DNA of 64,000 nucleotides from SSSZ01 sp016790965 (GTDB lineage Bacteria > Pseudomonadota > Gammaproteobacteria > Burkholderiales > Rhodocyclaceae), in NCBI GenBank assembly GCA_016790965.1, contig JAEUNZ010000025.1:31375-95374 (forward strand), given 5' to 3'. Shown here piece by piece: positions 32,751 to 41,655 of this stretch (its first letter is position 1; every line of letters begins with the position of its first letter). A program made the translations under genes and the position numbers. The notes beneath the pieces were generated by a model. The model was not told the origin of the DNA. It ran no database searches and worked only from the letters and a program-made list of their open reading frames with translations.

Positions 32751-34682
32751 TTACAGCGCAGCCAGGGCTGCGCGCAGTTCCGCCAGGTCGGGCCGGGGGC
32801 CGTAGCGGGCGATGCAGTAGGCTTCGGCCAGCCGCTGGACCGGCGCGGCCAGGTCCGGGCGCTCGCGGGCCAGGCGGCGGGCCAGGGCCAGGGGCGTTTC
32901 GCCCGGCCGGGGGCTTACTTGCCGGCGTTCCAGCCGGCGCAGGGCGCGGCGCCAGAGACGCAGCGCGGGGTCGGCCGGCGGGCGAACGGCGAGGGCCCAA
33001 GCCACCAGAATCAGGACGCCGAGGCCGCAGGCGGCGGCCAGGAGGGCGACCAGCCCGCGCCAATCGGCATCCGGCAGGCCCAGCCAGGCCAGGAAGTCCC
33101 GCTGGCGGTCGGGATTGTACCCGAGGACATATTGATTCCAGCTGTTGTTGAGCGCCTCCCAGCGGTAGCGCAGGGTGCGTAGCCAGGCGGCGTCCAGTTG
33201 AGCCAGGGCCGGCAGAGGGTCGCCGGCGGGAACGGCGGCGGCGACGCCGGATTCGACCCGGGCGGGGGCGGCGGCGGCGGTGGGGTCGATGCGGGTCCAG
33301 CCCTTGTCGGGCAGCCAGATCTCGGCCCAGGCGTGGGCGTCGGATTGGCGCACCACCCAATAGCCATCCACCGGATTGGGCTCGCCTCCCTGGTAGCCGC
33401 CCACCACCCGGGCCGGGATGCCGGCGGCCCGCATGAGGAAGACGAAGGCCGAGGCGTAGTGTTCGCAGAAGCCGCGCCGGGTGACGAAGAGGAAATCGTC
33501 TACGCCGTCCTGCCCCAGGAGGGGAGGTTGCAGGGTGTAGACGAAGCCGCCGTCGGAAAAATGGGCCTGGGCGCGGGCCGCCAGCGCCTCGTCGGTGTCG
33601 CCGGAGGCTTTCCATTCGGCCGCCAGGGCACGGGCGCGGGGGTTGCCGCGGGGGGGCAGCTTGAGGTTGCGTTCCAGGACTGCGGCGCTCTCTTCTCGGT
33701 TGTAGCGGTATTCAAGGGCGGATTCGAAGCGCAGGCGCTGGCGCTGGCGCACCAGGGTCGGGGAAATGGCGGCCAGGGCGGGGGAAAGCCGGGCGTCCGC
33801 CGGCAGGGCGAGGGGGGCGTCCAGGGCCAGGAGCCAGGCCTGCTGGTGGGCCTCCAGGGTTGTTTCGTAGGCGATGCGGGGGCCGCGGGCTTCGATGCGG
33901 GGCGCCTCGCCGGGTTCCGGCTGGCGCTGCCAGGCCTGGCCGTCGAAGCGCTCGAAGACCGGGCCGCGCCAGTAGAGGCCGTCCCGCTCGGGCACCGTCC
34001 CCTCGAAGCGCACCCGGAAGGCGATTTCGCCCGACAGCACGAGGTTGGCGATGCTCCCCGGGGAAACCTGCTCCGGCAGGCCGCTGCGGGCGTTGCTGGC
34101 ATCCTGGGGAAGCCCCCACAAGGGGCCGGCGACCCGGGGGAAGAGCAGGTACAGGACGAGCATGAAAGGGGCCGCCTGGACGCTGAGCAGCCCGGCGTAG
34201 GCCAGGCTCGCCCGGGGCGTGCTGGCGGGGCCGCCGTGCAGCCGGACCAGGGTGGCCGTGGCGACCACCTGGGCGGCCAGGAGCCACAGGCCAGTGGCGA
34301 TGCTCTGGGAGTAGAAATAGTGGGTCAGCAAGAGAAAGTAGGCGAGGAAGACGACGACGTGGGCATCGCGCTTCTGCTTGAGTTCCAGGAGCTTCAGGGC
34401 CATGAAGAGCACCAGCATGGCCACCCCGGCGTCGCGGCCGAAGAGGGTACGGTACTCGAAGAGAACGCCCCCGCAGCCGGCGGCCACGGCCAGGACGAGC
34501 GCCCAGCGGGCCGGCGGCGGGGCGCCGCGTCGCCATAGCGCGACCGCGGCGGCGAATCCGCCGGCGGCGGCAAGCAGCAGCCAGGGGGGCAGATGTTCGG
34601 CGTGGGGAAGGGTGGCCGCCAGGGCGGTGGCGAAAAGCCAGGGCTGGCAGGCCCGTTCCAGGGGGACGGGAAGGGGCTTCAT
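32751..34682 (-). CDS. Membrane transglutaminase-like protease, TgpA family
   Basis: A 643-residue protein with about six N-terminal membrane helices (to about residue 185), a periplasmic region with a transglutaminase core and a further helix near 555-575. The catalytic triad is visible: Cys406 (RRGFCEHYASAF), His450 (SDAHAWAEIW) and Asp466 (GWTRIDPT). TgpA-type proteins are essential or growth-relevant in Pseudomonas, with an unclear periplasmic substrate. It overlaps the DUF58 gene by 4 bp, and the MoxR ATPase is encoded just upstream. This three-gene set is conserved in many proteobacteria. Confidence 0.93.
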   Translation of the reverse strand: MKPLPVPLERACQPWLFATALAATLPHAEHLPPWLLLAAAGGFAAAVALWRRGAPPPARWALVLAVAAGCGGVLFEYRTLFGRDAGVAMLVLFMALKLLELKQKRDAHVVVFLAYFLLLTHYFYSQSIATGLWLLAAQVVATATLVRLHGGPASTPRASLAYAGLLSVQAAPFMLVLYLLFPRVAGPLWGLPQDASNARSGLPEQVSPGSIANLVLSGEIAFRVRFEGTVPERDGLYWRGPVFERFDGQAWQRQPEPGEAPRIEARGPRIAYETTLEAHQQAWLLALDAPLALPADARLSPALAAISPTLVRQRQRLRFESALEYRYNREESAAVLERNLKLPPRGNPRARALAAEWKASGDTDEALAARAQAHFSDGGFVYTLQPPLLGQDGVDDFLFVTRRGFCEHYASAFVFLMRAAGIPARVVGGYQGGEPNPVDGYWVVRQSDAHAWAEIWLPDKGWTRIDPTAAAAPARVESGVAAAVPAGDPLPALAQLDAAWLRTLRYRWEALNNSWNQYVLGYNPDRQRDFLAWLGLPDADWRGLVALLAAACGLGVLILVAWALAVRPPADPALRLWRRALRRLERRQVSPRPGETPLALARRLARERPDLAAPVQRLAEAYCIARYGPRPDLAELRAALAAL

Positions 34683-35635
34683 GGCTGGCGGGCGAGGGCT
34701 TCGAGGCAGCGGCGGCGCTGGGTTTCGCCCAGGGCGGGGGGGATATGGACGCCGGGGAGCGCCAGGCCGTAGGCGATGCCGGCCTCCTCGGCCGCCAGAA
34801 CCCAGCCGGCCAGGATGGACAGGCGCCGTTCGTCCTCGCCGGCATCGGCCAGGCTGTCCCAGTCGAACAGGAGTTCGCTGCCCGTGCCGCCCTGGAATAG
34901 CTTGATCGGCAGCGGCGCCTCCGGGGCGCCCCGGGCAGCGGCTTTCCAGGCCACGTGGCGTAGGGAATCCGCCGGCTGGCGGGGCCGGAATCCGGCGAAA
35001 TCCTCCTGGCCCTCGCGCCCGCGCCGCTCGCCGGAGCGTGCGGCACTGGCGGGGTCGGGCAGGGGTGTGGCCAGGGGTTGCGGATACACCAGGCAGTTCA
35101 TGGCCGGGCGGGGATAGCACCAGGCGACGAAGAGCCCGAGGGGGTAGCGGGTTTCCAGCCGAACGCGGGGCAGTTCCAGCAGGCCGCGCCGGGGGGCGGG
35201 CAGGGCCAGGGCGACCCGTGCCTGGCCCTCGGCGGGAACGTCGCAGGGCACCGGCGCTCCCTCGCCCGCGGTGAGCTGGAGCGCCAGGCGCGGCTGGGCC
35301 CGGGCGTTGGCCAGGTGGAGCGGAAAGTGCGCCGTTTCGCCGGCAAAGACCGGCTCGGCCCGGCCCGGCGTGATGGCCAGTCCCACTAGGTTGCGGAAGC
35401 TGTGCACCATGCCGGTGAGCCCCAGGCCGGCCAGGAGGAAGACCAGGGCATGCCCCAGGGCCAGGCCGTAGTTGATCGCGCCCAGGAGCATGACCGCCAG
35501 GGCGGCGGCGAAGAGCAGCCCGGCTCGGGAGGGCAGGATGAAGATGCGGCGCTGGCCGAGGACGACGGTGCCGGCCCCGTCGCTCTGCCGCCAGCGGAAC
35601 AGCCGGTCGGCCATCGACGCCGGCAGGAGGCTCAC
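34679..35635 (-). CDS. DUF58 domain membrane-linked protein
   Basis: A 318-residue protein (GTG at 35635; an ATG at 35614 is possible) with two adjacent membrane helices (about 36-78), then a beta-rich region and the DUF58 core around GREGQEDFAGFRPRQPADS-LRHVAWKAAARG, a signature of the family. DUF58 proteins pair with MoxR ATPases and are thought to be their effectors or scaffolds. It overlaps both neighbours by 4 bp (MoxR upstream, TgpA downstream), so the trio is translationally coupled. Confidence 0.9.
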   Translation of the reverse strand: MSLLPASMADRLFRWRQSDGAGTVVLGQRRIFILPSRAGLLFAAALAVMLLGAINYGLALGHALVFLLAGLGLTGMVHSFRNLVGLAITPGRAEPVFAGETAHFPLHLANARAQPRLALQLTAGEGAPVPCDVPAEGQARVALALPAPRRGLLELPRVRLETRYPLGLFVAWCYPRPAMNCLVYPQPLATPLPDPASAARSGERRGREGQEDFAGFRPRQPADSLRHVAWKAAARGAPEAPLPIKLFQGGTGSELLFDWDSLADAGEDERRLSILAGWVLAAEEAGIAYGLALPGVHIPPALGETQRRRCLEALARQP

Positions 35636-36588
35636 GGAATGGGGACCGTCCGGATGAGGGCGGCCATGTCCTCGCTGCGGGCCTGGCCGCTGCCCTGGCT
35701 TGAGCGCAGGCGGTGGCAGGCCACGGCAGGGAGCACGGCCTGGACATCGTCGGGCAGCACCAGGCGGCGGCCGTCCAGCCAGGCCCAGGCCCGGGCTGCC
35801 GCGAGCAGCGCGAGGCCTGCCCGGGGGCTCAAGCCATGGCGCCAGGCCGGGTCGCGGCGGGTGGCCTCGACCAGGGCCTGGACATAGTCGATCAGGGCGG
35901 AGGAGGCATGCACCGCAGCCGCTTCGTCTTGATAGGCCAGCAATTGGTCGGGGCTGGCCAAGGGGGCGAGACGATCCGCCGATTCCCGCCGGCCGCCGAC
36001 GGCCAGGAGGGATTTTTCCGCTTCCCGGTCGGGGTAGCCCAGTTCGAGGCGCATGAGAAAGCGGTCGAGCTGCGATTCCGGCAGGGGGAAGGTGCCGATC
36101 TGGTGCACGGGGTTCTGGGTGGCGATGACGAAAAAGGGGGCCGGCAGGGGCCGGGTCTCGCCTTCGGCGGTGACCTGGCGCTCCTCCATGGCTTCCAGCA
36201 GGGCGCTCTGGGTCTTGGGGGTGGCGCGGTTGATCTCGTCCGCCAGCACCACTTGGGCAAAGACCGGCCCGGGCAGGAAACGGAAGGCGGCGCTGTCGCG
36301 GTCGAAAATCGAGACGCCGGTGATGTCCGCCGGCAGGAGGTCACTGGTGAACTGGACGCGGGAGAAATCCAGGCCCAGCAGGCGGGCGAGGGCATGGGCC
36401 AGGGTGGTCTTGCCCACCCCGGGAATGTCCTCGATCAACAGGTGCCCCCGGGCCAGCAGGCAGGCGAGGGCAAGGCGAATCTCCCCGGCTTTGCCGAGGA
36501 CGATGCCGGAAGCGGCGGCCAGGACCGGGGCGAGAGGCGAGGCGGAAGTGGCGAGCATGGGCTTGGGGGGCAGAGGGCAGGCAACCAT
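35632..36588 (-). CDS. MoxR-family AAA+ ATPase
   Basis: A 318-residue AAA+ protein: Walker A EDIPGVGKTTLAHALA, RVQFTSDLLPADITGVSI (the MoxR signature), Walker B VLADEINRATPKTQSALLEAME, sensor-1 FFVIATQNP and an Arg-finger/sensor-2 region GLSPRAGLALLAAARAWA. MoxR ATPases act as chaperones for partners often carrying DUF58 or von Willebrand domains. Starts at 36588 and 36558 are both possible; neither has a clear ribosome site. It leads the MoxR/DUF58/TgpA operon. Confidence 0.93.
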   Translation of the reverse strand: MVACPLPPKPMLATSASPLAPVLAAASGIVLGKAGEIRLALACLLARGHLLIEDIPGVGKTTLAHALARLLGLDFSRVQFTSDLLPADITGVSIFDRDSAAFRFLPGPVFAQVVLADEINRATPKTQSALLEAMEERQVTAEGETRPLPAPFFVIATQNPVHQIGTFPLPESQLDRFLMRLELGYPDREAEKSLLAVGGRRESADRLAPLASPDQLLAYQDEAAAVHASSALIDYVQALVEATRRDPAWRHGLSPRAGLALLAAARAWAWLDGRRLVLPDDVQAVLPAVACHRLRSSQGSGQARSEDMAALIRTVPIP

Positions 36589-36780
36589 TCTACCGGGCCA
36601 GTTCCGCCCGGGGTATGGCAGGCGGCGCGGGGCGGGCGCATGGCGCGGGGAATCGGCTGATTGAAGCTCCGGTTTCCTGGGGGAAAGCCCTTCGACAAGC
36701 CCGGGGCGATCGGGATAAATTGGCGCTTGCCAAGGGCGCCGCCATGCCGGTCCCGCCCCAGCTCAACCGAAGAGGACGCC

Positions 36781-39700
36781 ATGCCTTCCACCGTGCTCAC
36801 CCGTGCCGCCATCGCCCGCGAGGGCCGTCGCGACGAAGCCGCCCGGGTGGCGGCGCTGGCGGCGGATCTGGGGCCCAGACCCTACGACCCCGATGCCGTG
36901 GCCGCGACGGCGCGAGCGCTGGTCGTGGCCGTGCGCGAGGAGCGCCGCAGTGGTGGCGGGCTGGACAGCCTGATGCAGGAGTTCTCCCTGTCCAGCCAGG
37001 AAGGCGTGGCGCTCCTCTGCCTGGCCGAGGCCCTGCTGCGCATTCCCGACGCCTCTACCGCCGACCTTCTGATCCGCGACATCCTGGCCCGGGGGGACTG
37101 GGGTGCCCACCTGGGCCACAGCCCCTCCTTCTTCGTCAATGCGGCGGCCTGGGGGCTAATGCTCACCGGGCGTCTGGTGGCGACGGCCAGCGCCCGCAGC
37201 CTGGGGGGTGCCCTGTCCCGCGCCCTGGCCCGGGGCGGCGAGCCCCTGCTGCGGAAGAGCTTCGCCGCGGCGGTGGAGCTTCTGGGCGAGCGCTTCGTCA
37301 TGGGCGAGGACATCGCGTCCGCCCTGGCCCGCAGCGCATCCGCCGCCGCCCGCGGCTACGTGCACTCCTTCGACATGCTGGGCGAGGCGGCCCTCACGGC
37401 GGACGATGCCGAAGCCTACTGGCGGGCTTATCGGGAGGCCATCGAGGCGGTGGGCGCGGCCGCCGCCGGGAGCGGTGTGCGCCTGGGGCCGGGCGTTTCG
37501 GTCAAGCTTTCTGCCCTGCATCCGCGCTATACCCCGGCCCAGGGCAGGCGGGTCATGGCCGAACTGCTGCCGCGCCTGACCGATCTCGCGGTCTGCGCTG
37601 CGGGCTGGAACATCGGGCTTTCCATCGACGCCGAAGAGTCCGAGCGCCTGGAGCTTTCCCTGGACCTGCTCGAAGCCCTGCTGGAGTTGCCCGAGCTGGC
37701 GGGCTGGGAAGGGCTGGGATTTGTCGTCCAGGCTTACCAGAAGCGGGCGACCGCGGTGGTGGATCACCTGATCGCCTTGGCCCGGCAAGGCGGCCGGCCC
37801 CTCATGGTGCGCCTGGTGAAGGGCGCCTATTGGGATGCGGAAATCAAGCGAGCCCAGGTGGAGGGGCTGGCGGGCTACCCGGTCTTCACCCGCAAGCGCC
37901 ATACCGACCTGAGCTACCTGGCTTGCGCCGTCCGGCTACTCGCTGCGGCCCCGGAGGTATTCCCCCAGTTTGCCACCCACAACGCCCACACGGTGGCCGC
38001 CGTGGCCGCACTGGCTGGCCCACCGGGGGGCGCCGATTTCGAGTTCCAGTGCCTGCACGGCATGGGGGAGGCGCTCTACGACCGCGTCCTGGCCACGCCG
38101 GCGCTTGCCCGTCGGGTGCGCATCTACGCCCCGGTGGGCAGCCACCGTACCCTGCTCCCCTACCTGGTGCGGCGGCTGCTGGAAAACGGCGCCAATACGT
38201 CCTTCGTCCATCGCCTGGTGGACGACGCTGTCCCTCTGGACGCCCTGGTCTCCGACCCCGTCGCGGGCCTGGCGACCGAGGGGGGCGGGCTGCACCCGGG
38301 CATCCCGCTCCCGGCCGCGCTTTTCGGCCCTGCCCGGCGCAATTCGGCCGGTGTCGATCTGGCCGACCGGGAAGCGCTCGCCGCCCTGGCGGCGGAGCTG
38401 GAAGCCTCCCGCAGCGGCACCCGGGAGTGCCGACCGCGCCTCGCGGGCGGGGCGGCGGGTGGGGTGCGCGAGGGCGCCAGGCCTGTGTTCGATCCGGCGA
38501 AGGCGGCGGTTCAGGTGGGCCAGGTGTGGGAGGCGACGGCGGCCGATGTGGCGGCGGCGGTGGCCGCGGCCACAACCGGCGGCGGCGCCTGGGCGGCACT
38601 GGCGCCCGGGGAGCGTGCCGCGCGCCTGGAACAGGCCGCCGCGGCGCTGGAGGCCGACCGGGCGGAGCTTTTTCCCCTTCTGGTCAGGGAGGCGGGCAAG
38701 ACTTGGGGCAATGCCCTGGGCGAAATTCGCGAGGCGGCGGATTTCCTGCGCTACTACGCCGCCCAGGCCCGCCTGTCAGGGGGCGCCGCGTCCCGCCGGG
38801 GGGGGCGCCCGGTGGCCTGCATCAGTCCCTGGAATTTCCCCCTGGCCATCTTCGTCGGCCAGGTGGCGGCGGCCCTGGCGGCAGGCCATCCGGTCCTGGC
38901 CAAGCCCGCCGAGCAGACGCCCCTGGTGGCGGACCGGGCCGTGGCACTGCTGCATGGGGCGGGGATTCCCGCCGCCGCCCTGCAACTCCTGCCCGGGCCG
39001 GGCGAGACGGTCGGCCAGGCCCTGGTGGCGCATCCGGCGGTGGTCGGGGTGCTGTTTACGGGTTCCTTGGCGGTGGCCGCCCATATCGACCGCAGCCTGG
39101 CCGCCCGGGCGGAAGGGGAGGGTCTGCCCTGGCTGGTGGCCGAGACCGGCGGGGTCAATGCCCTGGTGGTCGATTCATCGGCCCTGCCGGAACAGGTGGT
39201 GCGGGATGTCCTGGCTTCCGGCTTCGACAGCGCCGGACAGCGCTGTTCGGCCCTGCGGCTGCTGTGCGTACAGGAGGAAATCGCCGCTCCCCTGCTGCAG
39301 GTCCTGTCCGCCGCCCTGGCCGAACTGCGCCTGGGCGACCCGGCGGAATTCGCCACCGACGTGGGGCCCCTCATCGATGCCGCGGCCCGGGAGGCGGTCG
39401 AAGCGCACCTGGCGGCCATGGCGGCGCGGGGTTTCCCGGTGCGGCGCCCCCCCGGGCCCGTGCCCGCCGGGGGGCATTTCTGCCCGCCGGCCCTGGTGGA
39501 GATCAACCGGGCGAGCGACGTACCGGGCGAGGTGTTCGGCCCGGTGGTGCATGTGCTGCGCTACCCGGCCGGGGGCCTCGAAGCCCTGGCCGAGGCCATC
39601 GATGCCCTGGGCTATGGCCTCACTTTCGCCATCCACAGCCGCATCGACGAAAGCATCGCCACCCTGGCGGGCTGGGTACGGGCCGGAAACGTGTATGTGA

Positions 39701-40389
39701 ATCGCAACCAGATCGGCGCCGTGGTGGGGGTTCAGCCCTTCGGGGGCGAGGGGCTTTCCGGGACTGGGCCCAAGGCGGGGGGGCCGCTCCTGCTGCCCTT
39801 CCTGATGGGGATGGAACGGCCGGATTTCGCCGCCCTGGGGTTCCGGCCCGGGGCGGAATACGCCCCGCAGGAAGCCCTGTTGGCCCTTGCAGCATGGGCG
39901 CGTAGCCGGGGCCAGGCTGAGTTGGCCGCGGCGTGCGCGCGCTGCGAGGCGGAGAGCCCCCTGGGGCTGGAGCTTGCGCTGCCCGGACCCACCGGCGAGG
40001 CTAACCGGCTGTTCTGGGCACCCCGCGGCGGGGTGCTGTGCGCCTCCCGCGGCGCAGCGGGCCTGCTGACCCAGATCGCCGCCACCCTGGCCACGGGAAA
40101 TCGTTTCCGCCCAGCCCAGGCGGGGCTGCTCCCTGCGGACCTGGCTCCGCTCCTGCAGCCCTGGCGCTTGCCCGAGGGGGAGGCCGTCGCCGCCGTCCTG
40201 GTCGATGGGCGCCAGGACGAAATCCTGTGGCGCCGCCGCCTGGCCGCGGACGAGGGGGCTCGCATCCCGGTCCTCGCCCCGGGGGAGGAAGGACGCTTCG
40301 CCCTGCATCGCCTGCTGGTGGAGCGGGTGAGGACGGTCAATACGGCCGCGGCGGGAGGGAACGCCGAGCTGATGGGGCTGGGGGATTGA
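36781..40389 (+). CDS. putA: Bifunctional proline dehydrogenase / L-glutamate-gamma-semialdehyde dehydrogenase
   Basis: Oxidises proline to glutamate, passing electrons from FAD to quinone and then NAD. The 1202-residue protein has a proline dehydrogenase barrel (about 130-440; GVSVKLSALHPRYTPAQ, RLVKGAYWDAEIKRAQ, FATHNAHTV, FEFQCLHGMGE) and an aldehyde dehydrogenase domain with Glu788 (VAETGGVN) and Cys822 (GQRCSALRLL), 34 apart as in the family. It also has the long C-terminal ALDH-like tail of larger PutAs. The N-terminus begins directly with the arm domain: the ribbon-helix-helix DNA-binding domain of trifunctional PutA is missing, so it should not autoregulate put genes. The ATG at 36781 follows AGAGGA. 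Confidence 0.96.
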   Translation: MPSTVLTRAAIAREGRRDEAARVAALAADLGPRPYDPDAVAATARALVVAVREERRSGGGLDSLMQEFSLSSQEGVALLCLAEALLRIPDASTADLLIRDILARGDWGAHLGHSPSFFVNAAAWGLMLTGRLVATASARSLGGALSRALARGGEPLLRKSFAAAVELLGERFVMGEDIASALARSASAAARGYVHSFDMLGEAALTADDAEAYWRAYREAIEAVGAAAAGSGVRLGPGVSVKLSALHPRYTPAQGRRVMAELLPRLTDLAVCAAGWNIGLSIDAEESERLELSLDLLEALLELPELAGWEGLGFVVQAYQKRATAVVDHLIALARQGGRPLMVRLVKGAYWDAEIKRAQVEGLAGYPVFTRKRHTDLSYLACAVRLLAAAPEVFPQFATHNAHTVAAVAALAGPPGGADFEFQCLHGMGEALYDRVLATPALARRVRIYAPVGSHRTLLPYLVRRLLENGANTSFVHRLVDDAVPLDALVSDPVAGLATEGGGLHPGIPLPAALFGPARRNSAGVDLADREALAALAAELEASRSGTRECRPRLAGGAAGGVREGARPVFDPAKAAVQVGQVWEATAADVAAAVAAATTGGGAWAALAPGERAARLEQAAAALEADRAELFPLLVREAGKTWGNALGEIREAADFLRYYAAQARLSGGAASRRGGRPVACISPWNFPLAIFVGQVAAALAAGHPVLAKPAEQTPLVADRAVALLHGAGIPAAALQLLPGPGETVGQALVAHPAVVGVLFTGSLAVAAHIDRSLAARAEGEGLPWLVAETGGVNALVVDSSALPEQVVRDVLASGFDSAGQRCSALRLLCVQEEIAAPLLQVLSAALAELRLGDPAEFATDVGPLIDAAAREAVEAHLAAMAARGFPVRRPPGPVPAGGHFCPPALVEINRASDVPGEVFGPVVHVLRYPAGGLEALAEAIDALGYGLTFAIHSRIDESIATLAGWVRAGNVYVNRNQIGAVVGVQPFGGEGLSGTGPKAGGPLLLPFLMGMERPDFAALGFRPGAEYAPQEALLALAAWARSRGQAELAAACARCEAESPLGLELALPGPTGEANRLFWAPRGGVLCASRGAAGLLTQIAATLATGNRFRPAQAGLLPADLAPLLQPWRLPEGEAVAAVLVDGRQDEILWRRRLAADEGARIPVLAPGEEGRFALHRLLVERVRTVNTAAAGGNAELMGLGD

Positions 40390-40440
40390 GGGCGGGGGGG
40401 ACGCGCCCGGCTCCTGGAAGCCGCGGCATCTCCCGCGTAC

Positions 40441-40608
40441 CGAGTAGCCAGTCACATAGGTTCAGCGATGTTCGGCCCGCCCCGCATCCCCGCTCGCTTT
40501 GTCGCTCATCCTCGCCAGAGCTTCGGCTATGGCTGCGGTTCGCTTCGCGCGATCCGGGCGCGGATGCGCGCCTCGGCGTTCACGCAAACCAATGTGACTG
40601 ACTACTAG
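40441..40608. mobile_element. Palindromic element with UUCG-capped hairpin (B)
   Basis: The ends CGAGTAGCCAGTCACATAGG and (inward from the right) CTAGTAGTCAGTCACATTGG match at 17 of 20 bases. The central stem (C)AGAGC-TTCG-GCTAT(G) at 40516-40531 lies at the element's midpoint. Its 5' flank TTTGTCGCTCATCCTCGC (40498-40515) differs by one base from that of the 233-bp repeat at 7.5 kb. Its right-hand CTAG (40605-40608) is also the left end of the next element. Elements B and C fill most of the 423-bp gap after putA (40390-40812). The 50 bp before B show nothing recognisable. Confidence 0.75.
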
Positions 40609-40783
40609 TCGCCTGACCCACAGGTCACGCAACATGAAAGCTTGTCTTTGCCTCCCTGGCGCTGTTGCTCATCCTCGCAATAGCTTCGGCTATTGCTGCC
40701 GGGGTTTGCAACTTCGGCGCCTAGCCAGAGAAGCAAATCCTTCGCTTTCATCTTGTTCCGCAACCTGTGGGTCAGGCTACTAG
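40605..40783. mobile_element. Palindromic element with UUCG-capped hairpin (C)
   Basis: It has the best-preserved terminal inverted repeats of the set: CTAGTCGCCTGACCCACAGG and CTAGTAGCCTGACCCACAGG match at 19 of 20, and similarity continues for about 15 bases to ATGAAAGC on both arms. CTAG stands at both ends. The core AATAGC-TTCG-GCTATT (40679-40694) has the flank GTTGCTCATCCTCGC, shared with elements A and B. It abuts element B through a shared CTAG and ends 29 bp before the DUF3592 gene. No coding capacity is evident. Confidence 0.8.
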
Positions 40784-40812
40784 GCGGCCGGGTCTGGGGT
40801 AAGCTCCGCTCC

Positions 40813-41655
40813 ATGGACGACACCATCGCCAACCAATCCTTCCTGTGGTTCTTCGGTTCCGTTTTTCTGGGGCCGCTGATCGGCTGGCTGGCCCATTTCA
40901 GGGGCGGCTTCGAACGGGGGGTAGCGGTGGGCTGCCTCATCATGGGCGTCACCGGTGCGGTGTGTGGCGTGCGCATCGGCCTGGACCGGGCCGAGCAGTT
41001 GCGGGGAACGGTGGCGGTGGAGGGACGGCTGATCAATTTTGAAACGCGGCGCACGAAGGACGCGGATGGCGAGGTGAGCGTCACTTACGAGCCGCGGGTG
41101 CTCTATGTGGCGGCCGATGGCCTCGAACGCCACGTCACCGGCCTGGGGGGCAGCCAGCAGAGCAAGGACGAGGGCGACCCGGTGCCCGTGCGCTATTGGC
41201 AGGACAATCCCGACCGGGCGGTCATCGCGGATTTTCAGAATCAGTGGGGGGGCGTTCTGGCCTTTGGCGTCTTTGGCGGTTTTCCGCTGATGTTCGGGCT
41301 GTTCTTCCTGAGCTTGAGCCGAAAATCCGCTGCTCACCTCGGGCCGGCGGCGCGGCCCGAGCGCTGGCGCCCCACCGCTGCAAACTTGGCGCGCAAGGTC
41401 TGGGCTCAGCGCTTCATCGTGGCGGGCAACGTATTGCTCTTCGTGTCCATCCTGGGCATGGGTGTTTCGCCCTATGAGGTGGCCCCCACCCTGGCGGCCG
41501 GTTTCTGCGCCGTGGCGGCCACCATGGGGGTTTATATGGTGGGCTTCGCCCTCGGCCCCAACCGGAGTTGGGAGGCCTTCGGCGTGCTTTTCATCCTGAT
41601 GGCCGGCTTTGGGGTGTTCGGAGTGGGTCTCTTCCTCCTCGGGATGGAGGGATGA
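40813..41655 (+). CDS. DUF3592-type membrane protein
   Basis: A 280-residue protein with two N-terminal helices (about 9-50), a soluble beta-rich segment (about 60-135) containing the VRYWQDNPDRAVI block typical of DUF3592 domains, and four further helices toward the C-terminus. The family is widespread with no defined function. The ATG at 40813 lies just after a palindromic element, whose outer sequence may supply its promoter region. The stop overlaps the next gene (ATGA), so the two are coupled. Confidence 0.8.
   Translation: MDDTIANQSFLWFFGSVFLGPLIGWLAHFRGGFERGVAVGCLIMGVTGAVCGVRIGLDRAEQLRGTVAVEGRLINFETRRTKDADGEVSVTYEPRVLYVAADGLERHVTGLGGSQQSKDEGDPVPVRYWQDNPDRAVIADFQNQWGGVLAFGVFGGFPLMFGLFFLSLSRKSAAHLGPAARPERWRPTAANLARKVWAQRFIVAGNVLLFVSILGMGVSPYEVAPTLAAGFCAVAATMGVYMVGFALGPNRSWEAFGVLFILMAGFGVFGVGLFLLGMEG

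Noticed and set aside
36615..39905. A 1096-codon plus-strand frame overlapping putA
   Set aside because: A shifted frame of putA dominated by Gly/Arg/Pro; only the putA frame has catalytic Glu788 and Cys822.
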